Source: Streblospio benedicti (Eukaryota; Annelida; Polychaeta; Spionida; Spionidae). Taken from it: a stretch of DNA of 64,000 bases. The DNA lies in assembly GCA_019095985.1 (NCBI GenBank), contig CM032664.1, positions 24,542,611-24,606,610 on the forward strand, in the 5' to 3' direction. Below, one piece after another: positions 40,601 through 52,600 of the stretch (the stretch's first letter is position 1; each line of letters begins with the position of its first letter). Under the pieces are notes generated by a model, which ran no database searches, was not told where the DNA came from, and saw only the letters and a list, made by a program, of their open reading frames with translations. The translations under genes were made by a program, and so were the position numbers.

Positions 40601-43600
40601 CACTCAATATATATTTCCAAGTACTTCAAATTGCCGCTCCGCCCCCGACACTCGCCCCCGCCCCCTTGCCGTTCCTTGTCAGTGGGTCTGATAGACTCTG
40701 TCCATCTCTCATTGTACTGTCCGACTTCCTAAGGTCATCTCGAGGTCACATGATCCAGAATCCAGGTCAGCGATCCTGATGACAAGGTCATATCTGGTGT
40801 CCATTTTGTCTCACTATTAGTATCCACTCGTTGGGATATTTGAATCTAATATCAATTCAGTTGCGTTTTAGGTGCATTTTATTTTTGTTTTATTTGTTTT
40901 ATTTGAGAATATTTGCTGCTCCTATTTATGCCCCTTTGGGTTACGTGAACATAGTTCTAGTTTTATTACCCGATAACAACGTTTATTCTCCTGTTTATAA
41001 GATTGGTCAGGCACCCAATACAACTACTTGTTTAATCTTCACATTCCCATTGGTCCTCATTCTACTAAATCAACAGTCCCCACAACTCACTGAGCCCTGT
41101 CTACTTCCCATCAGGCCCCTGCTGTGACCAAGTCCTGATGTACGACAGTGGGAATCGAACCGTGACCGCTGAGGTGTGTCGCTCACGGCGCGTGATGAGT
41201 AAACCAGAAATACGCGGAAATATCAGCGAATTCCGCGAAATTGTCACTTTTATGATATGAGGGAATGTTTTGTGGTTTATTGCAATTATTTCTATAATTG
41301 TGTGAGCTTTTTGTGAGCGAGAATTATTTATTGCAGATTGCATTTTTTTCCAGAGCATTTTGTGGATATAACAGTGTAGGCTGCTATAACATGTCACGGA
41401 GTTTGTGGTGAACTGGTCTCATTTCAGATGGTCTTTGGGACCAAGAGCATTGCACATTTTCATATGTATATATTGGGGGCGGGGGGCACATGCGGCCTTC
41501 CACCTTTTATATATCAACATTTTCATTTTCATTGGGTTTTGGCACTGCATCACTGCGGTGCTACACTCGTACAAAAATCATGAAATCCAATGGATATTGT
41601 GTCCCCCTTTCTAAAAATATGGATCTGCCAGTGCATTTTATTGCAGTGGTGTCTTGGATGGAGATGGTCATAATTGGAGGTTCTACACTGCCTCGTCTAC
41701 ACATGTAAATTGCCACAATATCTGGTCAGAGACCGTGGTATTTTGGTGTAAGATATGCCATGTTTCACATCTACTTCCGTATTGTAAGTTATCAAATCCA
41801 TATTCGTCAAGGTGAGACTGAAGCTTAAATGACCCTCCTAAATCGGGGTAACTAGAGCTCATCCCAAATGCCCATTATGTACGTTCAATTTGATGCGGAT
41901 GACTAAGCAAATGAATTATTAATTGAAGTAATAACTCTACTTTAGGAACGATCATGCCATGTGCATAGATTAACCCGTATATTGGTCTATACTGTATCAA
42001 ATGATGTGGGAAGCTTCAAGTGGCCATCAACATTTATGTTTTACATACATAGTAGACGTGTTTGTGCTCTTGGATGTGCCAATTTTGGCACTATGTTTGA
42101 TTAAGATATATTTTTTTAACTGTGGCTTAAAAAGGCCTTCAAATTAATGGAAACATCAGCTTTTCATCCAGACACCAAACCAACAGCCTATTTCAAGAGC
42201 AGACTATCATCTTTTTTCCTATGGTTACATGGACAAACAAGTAATTTAGATGTGACATTTTTAGCAATAGTTTCTATTTTGAGAGTCACCATATTTAATA
42301 AAGCAATGAAGAAAACGGTGGAATCGGCTTTGAATTAGTACCATGCAGGGTCAATTTGTTTAACCTTTCTGGGCTCAAATTAATATCGCAAAAATTGTAT
42401 GCGTGTTCTTAATATTCTCTTCAAACAAGCAGTATTTCTTATCAAATTATTATGAACGTTCCATCAAAATGTTGTCATTTTTTATCACGTCATTATGAAA
42501 ATTGAATCAAAGTGACATTTATTGTGTGATTAAATAACTTTGGTCAAAATCTAATTGACATTATTAAGCAAACATTACAATCAAATGACCACCATGATTA
42601 ACTCTTATTCAATAACTATAAGATTACATTAACTCTTGACTGGCTACTATTGCAGCGTAGAATAAAGTCTAGAACCCATGCTCAAATTTGCTGTTCTAAA
42701 AACAAATTACTATAATGAGTAACTGGTGTGCTCAGGTAAATCAGACACCCGGTAGGCATACATGTATGGTTAATTTTAGTTTATTTTAAGCTTTATCTTA
42801 GGCTACATTAGGACCGCCATGTGTTGCTTTATCCAACAAAATGTCAAGGTACATGAAAACAGCAAGTCAAACGCAATAATACTCGTTGCAATTACACAAT
42901 CTACTTTGAATTGTCACACAAATAATACAATCAAATGGCCCGCAATAATGTTAAGATATTTGAGCAAAATCATCAAGTTAGAAGCAATAACACAATGGAG
43001 CAATTTGCTGGCTAAACTATACAATCAGACAATGCAATAAGACCACGCTGTGCTATAGGCATAACTGACTGCTGGTAATAGGACCAACATGAATAATCTA
43101 ATACCGGCCATGCAACGCTTTCTGAAATTGCTTGCTTTATTAACATACCGTTTAGTGATTTAATAGAGGAAATTTCATATTTGTGTCTGGGATCAATTTA
43201 CTACTAGTCTGAGAGGAAACATAGCATACTAATAATGTCTGACCCACTACACTGCTTCGTCGGTCTACGGGAATCTCTTTTACTTTGTATATTTTCCATT
43301 ATTACAATGCATCCATAACCGGTAAATGTAGGAATGAGCACGAAATAGCGGACAGTGGCTCTCCTGCTTATGTAAGTGCAAGAAAAGTGGTTCAAAGTTC
43401 AAACGTCTATACATTTCCAATAACATGATAATTATGTATTCGCAACCATGTTAATATGTATATTGAGGACACAAACGTGTTTTTCCCACGCAGATGGGTG
43501 CACAGTGTTTTAACTACAAATAATGACAATGATGATATTACGTCTATCAAACTGAAGTTTCATGATGAGGACAATGACGACGATGGCGACGACCCGGCTA

Positions 43601-46600
43601 GTCATAATGACTGTCCTGGTTACACAAGTTCTTCAAAGCTATGACAAACCTTTGCCATGTTGCTCTCATGCGCTGTTCTCGTCTGTTGCAGGCTACTGTA
43701 TGGGAGGCGGCGCCATGCGCAGTCTGTGTCAGCACATCCGGGTGGAGGCCACGCTGTTCACACTCGTCAGAGGTACGGTACACGGCGCGCACACTTGTGG
43801 CAATGGGTTGGAAGTGGTTATGTCTATAAGAATTATCATGATATCTATACATGGTTAAATCAAACTTACTTGCTCTTAAGTTACATTCGCTGATCACACT
43901 GCACACATGTACATGCATTTTAAAAGATATACACACCATAGGGTGGGCAGCACCGGGATAAGCCGCCCTTAACATATTTTACAAGGATGGGTTGGTGGGA
44001 GGGGGGAGCATATCTACATATACACCACATTACGCCTACTCTTTCAACCAAAATGGAGACTTGCAAAATCAAAATGGCCTGTGTTGATCACGTGATTGTA
44101 TCCGATTACACCTGCCGGGCTCACCAGAGGATGGTTTCTCGGCATAGAACTCACACAGACTTTATATTGGCGTGGTACTCTACACTAACCACATCCATAT
44201 AACAAATCCTAGTTGACAAATGCGCGTGTTGAATTATCCATGCGCCTGTGAGACGTTGTAATTACTGTCACAATCACTGTGCGCCAGACGTATGGGCCAT
44301 ACATAATGCATGCGTGTGTCTGGCTGTAATTAACAATCTACATCTCTAGCATTTCAAGACACAGTAAGACAGTTGGACCCGACTATCGGGAACTTACATG
44401 CAGTAAAAAGCAAACTTCGATTTAACTAGATATGATTATTTGTATCGTAAAAAAACATGAAGGGAAACGGTAATCATTTTCTAGAGCCCATATCTCTATC
44501 TCTGGGTGACAACCTATAAAAAAAAACTTATTGTCAATCAAGCTACCACTTATAATTAATAGCAGCAATCATTTCCTGTTCCAGAGCCAACGACCCCGAT
44601 CCCTCCACCTTTCACGGACGCCTACAAAGTGGACTACAACGATGGGATGTACCCCTTCTGCTCAGATCCAGTGTCCCACCTTCCCACTCCCGAGTCCACG
44701 GCGATCCCGTGTGCGGGACAGGACCGGATCAACTTCAGCTTCAAGCACTGTCACGCCGGAGCCATGTGGAACGGTGCAGGTGAGTGAATAATGTTTTTAT
44801 TTCTACATGCATCTATGTATGAACTTTTGGCTGGTTTGTTGGTTGTCTGTCTCTCTGTTCTGTGTCAATCCAGGACTGTTTCAACCTCAGCTTTAGCCGT
44901 TTGTCTTGCTGGTCCAATGTGGAACTGTGCTGATGGGTGCGATGTAGTAGGCTATAAGATCAAGTGGTGGGGGTTCTTTGTTGGCTGTCTGCTTGTCAGG
45001 GGCTCTCTTCGTCTCACGTGGCTCCATCTATGCGTGGATTTGTCCAATTGCATGTGCGGGGTATGTGAGGTGGTGGGTGAGTCCACGTTTTTGCCAATAA
45101 AGCTAGCTAGACCCGGGAACGTCCGTTTCGATGCGATGCCTCTCTTGCTGCAAATCCTGAATCTGCCACTATTTTGACAGGTTGTTCATGTGGCTGTCCC
45201 ATTAGGCGATGAGAGATGGTGGTATTTTTATATGTAAAAAGCATTTTTTTTTTCATCTCCACACATACAATAGATAGACGAACCTGAGCATCTAATGAGG
45301 TTCCCAACAGTGCTTAAGTGACATACGTCATTGCAATGAACTCCTCCCAAGAGAATGAATACAGGATAGTACACGCCACTGTTCGTATGCGGGAAGATGA
45401 GATTTCTGAAAGTGACACCTGTCAATTTGTATGACAATATGTTTACACATTTCTACATCTTATTGTCATCCATGTCTTATATCTGATATGTAAACCATAA
45501 AATATTCATGGGTGTGTGGTATTTTGTATCTATCTGACAGTATGTGGCAATCCATGTACGTGTAAATGAAAATCATGTGATAGTCACATACTTCTAATGC
45601 TTGACTGGTCAAGTGAATAAGATGATGATGCACGAACTAAAGGCTGTAAGTGCAAGCCCTGTTAGGTTCTGGCAGAATGTTGAGCAAATTCATCCCGAAC
45701 TGCTTACCTGTGCTGCTTGCATAGGGCTTCGTTTTACAACCTACAAGCAAAATAGGTACAGTTCAGGCAAGCGAATTATTATTACGTTTGGCATACAGTT
45801 CCAATGCACTGTATTCTCCTATTTAAAAGCCAGTAGAAAGTATATGTCAGTATTGTCAAATCTAACAAAACCTGTCGTATATGCTACAAATACCCCATGA
45901 CTCCAAACAAGGGGGTATAAATTCTACGCAACAACATTCAATTTGATTATCGAGGAGAAGAAAAAAAAGAAAAGAAAGAGGTATTAGGATTCTGATCCAG
46001 GGTGACATCCCCAACTGATCCGGAAAATCAATCTTAATGACTGTCATGATGCATCAGTCAATCCATCTCTGGATCAGTTTTATCTGTCAAACGTAGATAA
46101 ATATCAACATTTTTACAGTGTCGTCCTGAGAGATTGAGTTATGCAAATCACGTCACATTGACCAATTGGAATGCGAGATTGAGTAATGCAAATTATGCTG
46201 TATTAGCCAATGCGAATGCCGGTGTCATGCTCTGAAATGTCATTCCATGGAAAATCGCATGTGGACAAGTATTGTTGGTAGTTGAAAAATGTAAATGGGA
46301 TTCTTGTGCTACCGGTTGACAATTTTTGCCTTTATCAGTTCACATGTACAGTTGTTTACCTGTGTGTGGACAACGGAAATTTGGTGAAGATGATTGAATC
46401 AAAGTTAAATTAAACGTGTTCAAATCAACATATATGTTGAAGTGATCTTTAGAAATCTAGCATTTTGCAATGGGTTTAGAGTTGGTCAGCCGAGCAAACG
46501 TAAGAAACCCAAATTTAGAACAACAGTTGCACATACACTTTGTATAACCCCCACATCAATGTTTTAAACGGTTTTTGCGTGGCAGTTCTGGTATGATGTT

Positions 46601-49600
46601 AAATTGTTTAGTAATTAGACTTTTTGCCTACATACATATGCATCCTCGTCGTCATAGTTACACAGAACGCTGAGTACATCGCTATTCATCAACTCAACTC
46701 ATGCAGATAACATCTCATCAGGGCGGGTTGAGTCAGCAAAGCAGAAACGCCCCGCTTCTGTAGATAATGTTCTATAGATGGTGTGTGGCAGAACCATAAA
46801 TAGATAACGCTGCCACAACAATCTTATTATGTCACTGTGAGTGCTTTCCAAAATTATTGCACTTAATTAGGCAAATACAAAACTGCAATAGATACGTTTA
46901 AGGCCCGGTCAGACACTCACCAATACACCAGTTTTCTTATCGCTGTCTCAATGAAATATTCATGTACGATCGTACCACAGGTGGTGTTGATCAACGATGT
47001 ACGAAGGTGTCTCAAAATAATTACTAGGATTTTTACTCGCACGTGGTGCAGCCTCGATCAACCGAAGCTCTGTGATGCTTCGGCTTGGCAGAAAGAAATG
47101 ATAAAGACTGATACTGTTTGTCTATTTTTTCCCCAGAATGCAATTGGTTGTAGCCACCTGCTGGTTTTAGACAGGAACTACGATTAGAAAAGAAATGTAC
47201 ATGTATGATCACCAAGGCATTGTGCTGCTTGCTAGGACATAGTAAAACTAAGGGGCACATCATTTAGTTCTGTTATTGATAAAGCAATGTCACAGTACTG
47301 GCGTGGATGAGGAATACCTCCATAGCAAATATGATTCTATCTCTTAAAAGCAGTGTTCAATCTTTAATAGCATGTCTGTGATAAGATAACAGCTACAGCA
47401 TCACCTATACTGAGTCTAGCAGATCCAGGTTTTGGGAAAAGACGTGTGCACATAAGATCCCATAAAGGATCCGATGAGTTCGTACGGCATCGACCCACAT
47501 AAAAATGAAACATTTTTGGTTGAAAGGACGTATTTGCCTTTTATGCGTCTTCAATTGTCAGTACAGTCGGACGCTAGCTTCCTTTGCAATACAACAACGG
47601 CAATTTTACTCCATGGATTATGACGAATGAGCCACGTGGGTCTGTTTTGACCACGTGATCCGCAGCGCACGTGTTCCAATTACCGTTTGTGTACATTGCA
47701 GAAGTCATTTTTATCAGCAATAATATTTATGTTTGCTTTGCACAATGTTTTTGTGCGTAAACCAATAAATGTTGCCCTGGCAAAGTTTGCAGGTCAGTGG
47801 AGATATGAAATATAAAGACCCAGAATAAATGAGATTTCTTTGTGTTCCTATTTCAGAAATTCCATAGCCCAATTGCCATCGTAATTTTGTAAATTGAAAT
47901 GAGCTAAGCGTAAAATTCTAGTATCCTATGAATGACGTTATGAGGTTTTAGTTGTTTACCATCCAATAGGTAATATTAATGATTATAGATAGATATCAAC
48001 CATTCTCTGATTGAGCATTTAGATGGCCACACTTATGCCAAAATGAAAACGTGAATTTCATGTGCATACAATAGGCCCTACATTTGAAATATGCAATGGT
48101 CTACAGGTCCATTAGCTGTAGCGTAATGGCATCTATTAAACGCCAACTACATACAAGTACTCATTTGTAAACTTAAGAGAAAACTCTCATGGTAAGAGGA
48201 GTGTACACGTGAGCATGATGTATTTTCTTCACACAATAATTCATGGCTATGAAAATGCGTCAACCAGTGGGTGGGTGTTGCCACCCTGGGTAGTAAGGGA
48301 AATGCAGAGTCACCCCCGGGACAGGCGGGGTTGTAACCCCCATTAGTGAGCTGTGATAGGCTTTAGTCAGAAGAGTTCCTTGGAGACCAAAATGGAATTA
48401 ACTGTGAAATTGTACTATTTTGATGAATAATGGATTGGATTTATACGCTTGCCATTAAAACTGGGATTTTCATGGCAAATAATCTTTAGGCTCTTAATAA
48501 TAGTAGTACATGCCGCTGTCCCATGGAAATTTATTTTCCCCAAACCAGGTGTGACACGAATGAATTGTACGAGGTTATATAGAATTCCTTGACTTGATGG
48601 ACTAGTCCACCTGCATTGAATACCGTTTCTATATTCTAAAAGATGTGGGTTGCCACATACATTTATGAAGTTTTGCTCCAGTAACCAAGTGGATAGAATG
48701 TAGAATGAACCAAAAGCTCTTCGCTCGATTCTCGTTCATGTCTAATTGTGGGTAGTGAGCTGCTTGAGCAAACTCATCCATAGCAGGCTACCCACTGCTT
48801 CGTAGTGCACGCACCTTAACTAGTTAAACGTCTGCAGGCTAGTAAGCACTAATGAGTGCGCTAGGTTTACAACGTGCTATGTGCTACTCAGGAAATGGTG
48901 AAAGGCAATATAAAATAGTGTGTCAAAATGATGTGGATGTTGAATCGGCAGACAGTGTGATAAACCCCATGCCCCTACATTTACACGTAGTGTAAGTTTG
49001 TCCAAACAATCCATCGCTTTGCAGGAGGCTCCAAACTTGCCCCATTTTACACATATTTTGAGGGTCCCGACAAACGCGTTTTATACACATTTCAGTGTGC
49101 ATTGAAGCGTGGCAAATTTTGTGAAATATCTCAACATAGGGGGATTTAGTTTCGAAGTTTCATTGAGGCGGAATTATTGTTTTGACAGAATTGTATTTTC
49201 TCTAACAATTGTCAGCTTTTGAACACGCATGGGAGACTTCCGTTTTTATACTATATCTATTTTTCATGATAATTAGATTTTGTTTTTATAGTGGAAGAAC
49301 TAAAAATGACGTTTAGTTTCTTAGGTTTCTAAATTGACAGAAAATGATGCAAACGATGAAAATATCATTTTGCTGTGAACTGATATTATTAGACTAATTA
49401 ATTTATTTTGCAACAAAATTAATGTGAAAGTCACTTTACATTGACCAACATTTTAATAAAAAAAAGTAACAAAAAACGTTTATTGCTACAAAGTGATGAT
49501 ATGTTGAGTGGCAGTGTTTTTATCAAGTATGACTTCAAAAAAGTATCCCCCGCCCAGACAACCCACCAAGTTTGGTGGCAATTTACATAAGTGAGATTAC

Positions 49601-52600
49601 AAGGAAGTATTGACCTGGGGACCCCCAGTGTGTTATAGGGCCCCCGGGTGGTTGGGAGGGGACGATCTTACTCAGCGTGAATGAGTCATCCGTCTTGAGG
49701 CTCAACTTTGATGTTATCAGCTTATGATATGGACCTACAGGTGGCAGCACTAGTGTTATGCAAAAATATTTGTAGAGCGATTCTCGTAATGTGAACACTT
49801 TCAAAAAGTGGACACTTCATTTCTTATCAGTGACTACGACACATTTTATTGACCGTTAATTGTTGTAACTAGGGAGTATCTTCCAATATGACCAAACTTT
49901 CAGAATGGTTCTCATGCTGCAATGGCTTTGTTTCAACCATTTTGTCCAACAAATAGTCATTGCATTTCTGTTGAAAAACAAAACACAAAAACACCAATTA
50001 ATTGTGATCATTTATTTTATTATGTTTGTAAAAAGACATTTGATACAAATTGACAGTCAAAACATTGACATTTCTGGCTTGTCAGAAGGATTTAAAGTAT
50101 GTCCAAACGACTCTTTGATATTTGATAAATCCCGCCTCCCGCTTGGACGCACCACTGTGACAGCTGCTAACTAGGGATTAATATTAACTTGACAGCAATG
50201 TTGATTAATCTCTCATAATATTTCACTGCTTATTGGCTTTGACACGTGAGTAAGCTTAGCACCTGTTTTTGAGGCTAGGTCAGTAGTAAATGATGTGTAG
50301 CTTGTGGTTGTTTTCAATCTTAGAGATTGATGGATTAAGAGGGCTGCTGAGTTTTGATGGTTCTGATGTTCCAACTATTTGGTGATTGATTTTAACATAC
50401 AACAGTGTGGAATGCAATGTCATTGATGGGAAAGATGATTCACATTTTTCATGTGTGTATATTCAGACAGTTGATGTCCATGTTAAATTGTACTATTGAA
50501 ATGATTCAATCCTACAAATCCTACACCTAAATGATTTTTTTGAAATTTTTGTGAAGAGTAAAAACGAATTCTCCCCTATGAAAAGTTTTTTTTTCTTCAG
50601 TGCAGGATTAGTCGCTGCAGCATTTATTTTTTGACCAGCCAGTAGCTTTCATAATAAATGTCTTCAATATAATATCACCTCAATCAGTTTGTAAAACACC
50701 TCACCTACATGTGAATATGCACAGTTCTCTCATCTATCTTCGCGTATCTATGTTTAAAATGCTTGCCACACCAAAAAAAAAGCTTGATGCAGTTACACAG
50801 CACCGTAAAGTGAACAATTTGTCTATAAATTGTATTTGGCCTACTCTAAAAAGGCAAAACTTTGTTTGCTGGATTGGGCTTTTTGAAGTATTTGTTGTGG
50901 ATAAATGAGCTACAGAAATAGGTTTATTTACGCAACAAACAGAAGAATCTCATGTGCATGAGAAGTCACATTGGGCATGGATAGTGCTATTTTTAGCACA
51001 CTCTCCTTCAAGATTCATTATATACTGTTCCATTGTCATCAGACTTGAGCTGGGATGGCTTTGTCACGGCGTTGGATGGGAAAGTGTGAGTTACATGAAT
51101 CACAGTTTATTGCCTTTTTTCTACTTGTATGCCATTTTTGTGTACAAAAGAGCATTTTTTGACGCATTTTGTGTGGGTGGTGGAGATTCAATACCTTGTA
51201 AATCATTGTTTTTGAAAGAGTGTAATGTCATTAAATAAATGCAGTAACATACATCTACATGTTCTGTAGATATATCAAATTACAATTGCTCTAACTAGTG
51301 CTCTACTAGTGTACCTGATGGTGAGATTCACAATCTATTGAATGTCATCTTAACATCGCGATTCCTCTTGCCCCTTCCCATTTCGTTCGCCCATAATTCC
51401 ACTACCCTCTTGAGTAATCCTAACCTATCTTTCCTTGCTTACTTTTGGAGCAGCGTTTGAAAGTGCTTGCCATGTGAAAATAACACTCTGATATGTACAT
51501 GTACAGCAACATCTCTGGGTATGCAATCTTCAGATCCAATGGCATCATAAACTTCCATGATTCAACTACATGTATGTTATCTTTCCATGAAATCTTAATC
51601 TCATCTACATCTGTATTTTCAGAATTGAGCTTTGAGGTCCTGGCTGTGTGGAAAGAGCTGTCAGAGACCTACATGTATGGCAAGTTTTCTGGAGATGCCA
51701 TCTTCCGGAAAGATGACAGCTACAGGTGCTTTGTAAGTACACTGCTCTCAGAATCCATTGAATGTCTTGTATAATAAGTGTTGAAAACAAATTATGGAAG
51801 TTTTACAGAAGATATTAGTGACATTCTTAACTTGTAGATATAACAGACAGTGATATTTTTATCCTGTAGTGATAAAACTTTGACATTTTCTCTCTTGGGC
51901 TGTAGAAACACCAAGATTATGACCATCATGGTATTAACCGTATTTTGTTCAAATTATCAATGTTATTAACATATATACATTTTCTTTACAACCTGAACAA
52001 AGAGCTAATAAATATTTTCTATTCTGCCTGTAGAAGTACGAGGAGTATGGGCACTTGGAGATCTACCTGGCCATGTCTGCGGATGCCACTTGTCGGGGTC
52101 TCGGCTCAGCAAGGGATGGACCCATCACCATGAAGCTCATCAAAGGTACATTACGTCATAAGAGATCATCAACATATGATGGTCTAGACTGATCTAGACT
52201 TTGTCTCTCTGCCTTTTTTGAGCTACCATTTTTCTTCATTTTACAAACTAATGACAAATATCCAGCTGCAACCTGATTACAGTCATACATACCAACTACC
52301 TTACATAATATGTCGATCAGGGTGAAAACAGAATTGGAATATCTGCCATGCATGTCCGTAACCCTCTACCCCTAAGTTGATCAATAATCCACTTTTGTCA
52401 AATGTTACATACAGGCCATTATTCCACTGATAGTACACATACAGTGTACATTCTAGGTAGAATATGGATATTGAACTAACACTGGTATTCAAACAGATGC
52501 GATGGGCAAGCCTGAGCCAATGTGTCAGTTCCCGTCCTGGATGCAGCGGAGATGGTCAGACCTTGCCGGCGGATACATCTACTCCTTGAACGAGGCAGGA

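Larger units (their letters stand above)
29543..43691 (+). other. Intron 2 (14.1 kb)
   Basis: The longest intron. It contains a diverged direct duplication (29897-30010 and 30437-30555), AT-rich stretches dense in ATTA-type sites (about 31600-32700 and 42360-42670), YY1-like sites at 33931-33964, repeat-family copies at 33471-33536, 35560-35640, 36370-36440, 38100-38170, 38505-38720, 39842-40020 and 41465-41640, GC boxes near 40640-40675, and the possible cassette exon at 41115-41198. Confidence 0.7.
44780..51622 (+). other. Intron 4 (6.8 kb)
   Basis: AT-rich. Holds a GGATC-rich island (45988-46072), the duplicated octamer/CCAAT element (46131-46220), an AAGGCCCGGTC-type repeat start near 46900, a minus-strand CTGGATCTGC repeat end near 47417-47436 and a tRNA-like SINE relic (48670-48755). 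No extra exon recognised. Confidence 0.65.

Noticed and set aside
22634-51622. Equal lengths of intron 1 (6841) and intron 4 (6843)
   Set aside because: The sequences do not match, so the similar length is taken as coincidence.
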